From contig NZ_JAZHSH010000001.1 in the NCBI RefSeq assembly GCF_040100845.1, positions 1,612,001 through 1,676,000 on the forward strand: a DNA stretch of 64,000 nucleotides, written 5' to 3'. The stretch is from Chengkuizengella sp. SCS-71B (GTDB lineage: Bacteria > Bacillota > Bacilli > Paenibacillales > KCTC-33759). A program made the position numbers and the translations under genes. The first letter of the stretch is position 1; each line of letters starts with the position of its first letter. Positions 62,249 to 64,000 of the stretch are shown here, piece by piece. The notes beneath the pieces are model-generated. The model was not told the DNA's origin and made no database searches. It saw nothing but the letters and a program-made list of their open reading frames with translations.

Positions 62249-62875
62249 ATGTTTATTGAACTTTTTATCATTGCGTTATTTGCTGGGATCACTCCTGGCC
62301 CAGATTTATTTATTGTTATTAAAAATAGTCTCAGTTATGGTGTTCGAATTGGTTTTGCAACAGCTCTAGGAATTGCAATCTCAAATGTAATCCATATTAG
62401 TTTAACTATTATTGGTATTTCCGTTTTGATCGAGCAATATCCAAGTCTTAATGCAGTTATTAAAATTATAGGTGCTCTATATATTTTATGGATTGGAATA
62501 AACGCGATTCGTTCTTCACCTCCTAAAGAGGAAGATGGAAGTGATCTTGTAAAACAAAAAGAAAATAAACCATTTTTTACAGCATTTCGTGAAGGGTTTT
62601 TAATTAGTGTATTTAACGTAAAGCCACTTTTATTTTTCATCAGCATTTTTTCTCAATTTATTGGTCCAGAAACGGGAGTATATGTCCGATGGTTATATGG
62701 ACTTGAAATGGTAGTTACTGTAGGTTTATTATTTAGTACAATAGCAATCATTTCTTCTTCCATTATATTTAGGAAATATTACAATAAATATGCATATTGG
62801 ATTGATCGTGTATTCGGAGTAGTTTTAATTTTATTTGCTATTGCGATTGGTTTTTCAGTCTTTTTTGGGAAATGA
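62249..62875 (+). CDS. LysE/RhtB family amino acid exporter
   Basis: 208 residues, six membrane helices. GITPGPDLFIVIKNSLSYGVRIGFATALGIAISN is the family signature, with ALYILWIGINAIR next. Exports an amino acid or related small molecule; substrate unknown. Its position divergent from a proline operon may hint at an amino acid role, no more. AGAGGAG 8 bases upstream. Confidence 0.88.
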   Translation: MFIELFIIALFAGITPGPDLFIVIKNSLSYGVRIGFATALGIAISNVIHISLTIIGISVLIEQYPSLNAVIKIIGALYILWIGINAIRSSPPKEEDGSDLVKQKENKPFFTAFREGFLISVFNVKPLLFFISIFSQFIGPETGVYVRWLYGLEMVVTVGLLFSTIAIISSSIIFRKYYNKYAYWIDRVFGVVLILFAIAIGFSVFFGK

Positions 62876-63028
62876 GAAGAAATGAATGAGATGGCTTATC
62901 AAAAGTTGGATAAAATAACTCGAGACTAAATTTTTAAGCTTATCATATCCTTTGTTCTTTGGAACATATTTATATGATAATAGGATTATTGAGAATCTAC
63001 ACACTACATTAAAAGAGGAGAATTTCAA

Positions 63029-63922
63029 GTGGAGGTTTTAAAAAACGTGAAAAAAAATCAGCGTCAGCACAATAAAATTTCATTACGTGAAATCCTGACA
63101 CGTATCTTTTTCATTATTTTAGGAGCCACATTAGTAGCTATAGCTTTAGAAATGTTTTTAGTTCCGAATACGATCATTGATGGTGGTATTGTAGGGATAT
63201 CGATTATTTCGTCTTACTTAAGTAAAATCCCCTTAGGAGTATTTTTGTTTTTCTTAAACCTTCCTTTTCTGTTTATTGGGTATAAACAGATTGGTAAAAC
63301 ATTTGCTATCTCAACACTGCTTGGTGTTTTTGTAATGTCTTTAGGCACCTTCCTTTTACATTCTGCAGAAATGGCAACAGATGAACCTTTATTGGCAGCT
63401 GTGTTTGGAGGGACCATTCTTGGGTTTGGTGTTGGACTTGTTTTAAGATATGGAGGATCATTGGATGGAACAGAAATTGTAGCCATCTTAGTAAATAAAA
63501 AGACGCCTTTCTCTGTTGGTGAAGTTGTCATGTTTTTGAACTTGTTCATTCTTGGAAGTGCAGGTTTTGTTTTTGGATGGGAGCGTGCGATGTACTCACT
63601 CATAGCCTATTTTATAGCTTTTAAAATGATTGATGTGACAATCAACGGTTTTGATGAATCAAAATCAGTGTGGATCATAAGTGAAAACCATAAAGAAGTA
63701 GGGGATGCGATTTTATTTCGTTTAGGTCGTGGTGTCACATATTTGAGTGGAGAAGGTGGTTTTTCTGGTGATGATAAACAAATCATTTTTTGTATTATCA
63801 CTCGATTGGAAGAAGCAAAACTAAAATCTATAGTAGATGAATTAGATCCTGGGGCTTTCCTAGCTATTGGAAACATTCATGATGTAAAAGGTGGACGATT
63901 TAAGAAGAGAGACATCCATTAA
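63029..63922 (+). CDS. YitT family membrane protein
   Basis: 297 residues from a GTG (AAGAGGAG 8 bases upstream). Helices from about residue 27, GATLVAIALEMFLVPNTIIDGGIVGISII, YGGSLDGTEIVAILVN, and a C-terminal DUF2179 domain (ENHKEVGDAILFRLGRGVTYLSGEGGFSGDDKQIIFCIITRLEEAKLKSIVDELDPGAFLAI). Paralogue of ypjC at 9435. Role unknown. Confidence 0.88.
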   Translation: MEVLKNVKKNQRQHNKISLREILTRIFFIILGATLVAIALEMFLVPNTIIDGGIVGISIISSYLSKIPLGVFLFFLNLPFLFIGYKQIGKTFAISTLLGVFVMSLGTFLLHSAEMATDEPLLAAVFGGTILGFGVGLVLRYGGSLDGTEIVAILVNKKTPFSVGEVVMFLNLFILGSAGFVFGWERAMYSLIAYFIAFKMIDVTINGFDESKSVWIISENHKEVGDAILFRLGRGVTYLSGEGGFSGDDKQIIFCIITRLEEAKLKSIVDELDPGAFLAIGNIHDVKGGRFKKRDIH

Positions 63923-63956
63923 TGTGATGTGAATTTTTAGGTTAGAGGAGATAACT

Positions 63957-64000
63957 ATGAAGTTAAATTGGAATATTTCATGTTTGCAATTTGATGTCAA
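63957..64000 (+). CDS. Start of a probable carbon-nitrogen hydrolase gene (3' cut by window)
   Basis: ATG with AGAGGAG about 7 bases upstream opens MKLNWNISCLQFDVK. The ISCLQFDV pattern is typical of the N terminus of nitrilase-superfamily amidases. Only 14 codons are visible, so the assignment is weak. Confidence 0.4.
   Translation, partial: MKLNWNISCLQFDV

Noticed and set aside
63214-63603. Minus-strand frame of about 129 codons opposite the second YitT gene
   Set aside because: Shadow of a coding frame with no family match or start signal.

Overview
The window is an AT-rich chromosomal segment from a Bacillales bacterium. Its conserved backbone follows the well-known Bacillus/Paenibacillus order: tyrA, an IDEAL-domain protein, ypiF, qcrABC, ypjA, ypjB, ypjC, ypjD, dapB, mgsA, bshB1, bshA, cca, birA, panBCD, dinG, tseB, asnS, dnaD. 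Bacillithiol genes and YpjB point to a spore-forming Firmicute. An ECF sigma/anti-sigma pair beside the tyrA end and TPR proteins interleaved in the backbone suggest Paenibacillaceae rather than Bacillus itself. That family assignment is inference from gene order, not a measured phylogeny.

Layout: 0-5.3 kb holds the tyrA end, a possible free-standing small RNA, an ECF sigma factor with its zinc-finger anti-sigma, a histidine phosphatase and three small conserved genes. 5.4-9.4 kb holds the menaquinol:cytochrome c reductase operon qcrABC followed by ypjA and ypjB. 9.4-20.4 kb is housekeeping: lysine/diaminopimelate (dapB), methylglyoxal (mgsA), bacillithiol (bshB1, bshA), tRNA CCA addition, biotin ligase/repressor, and pantothenate/CoA (panBCD). 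20.4-27.1 kb holds a repeat element, dinG, a Rex repressor, a CPBP protease, a deaminase and tseB. 27.1-38 kb is inserted between tseB and asnS: a compact FtsH-like protease with a small membrane partner, a YcdB/SLH surface protein, decaying genes, pseudouridine catabolism (psuK-psuG) and a 3-hydroxyacyl-CoA dehydrogenase/acetate kinase pair. asnS and dnaD then resume the backbone.

40-49 kb is accessory and partly eroded: genes without known relatives, a 20-bp tandem repeat array, an IS110-family element whose upstream non-coding part is where a bridge RNA is expected, small membrane proteins mixed with gene remnants, and an IS607-type element (serine recombinase plus TnpB). 49-58 kb has small enzymes and surface proteins (a degenerate Nudix protein, a 5'-nucleotidase, a second MurG-like transferase, lipoproteins, a broken/intact paralogue pair, a GH30 glycosidase). 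58-62 kb is the proline operon proB-proA-proC on the minus strand behind a T-box leader. The window ends with a LysE exporter, a second YitT protein and the start of a probable nitrilase-family gene.

The non-coding structure gives the most unusual observations: a C-rich promoter-to-terminator RNA at 653-737; a family of palindromic interspersed repeats (2951, 3021, 17353, 20524) plus a 243-bp element with inverted ends enclosing one of them; the 20-bp repeats at 42145 that reappear inverted at 46636 and 46691; and a 19-mer shared by two terminator loops 17 kb apart. No rRNA, tRNA or CRISPR array was seen.
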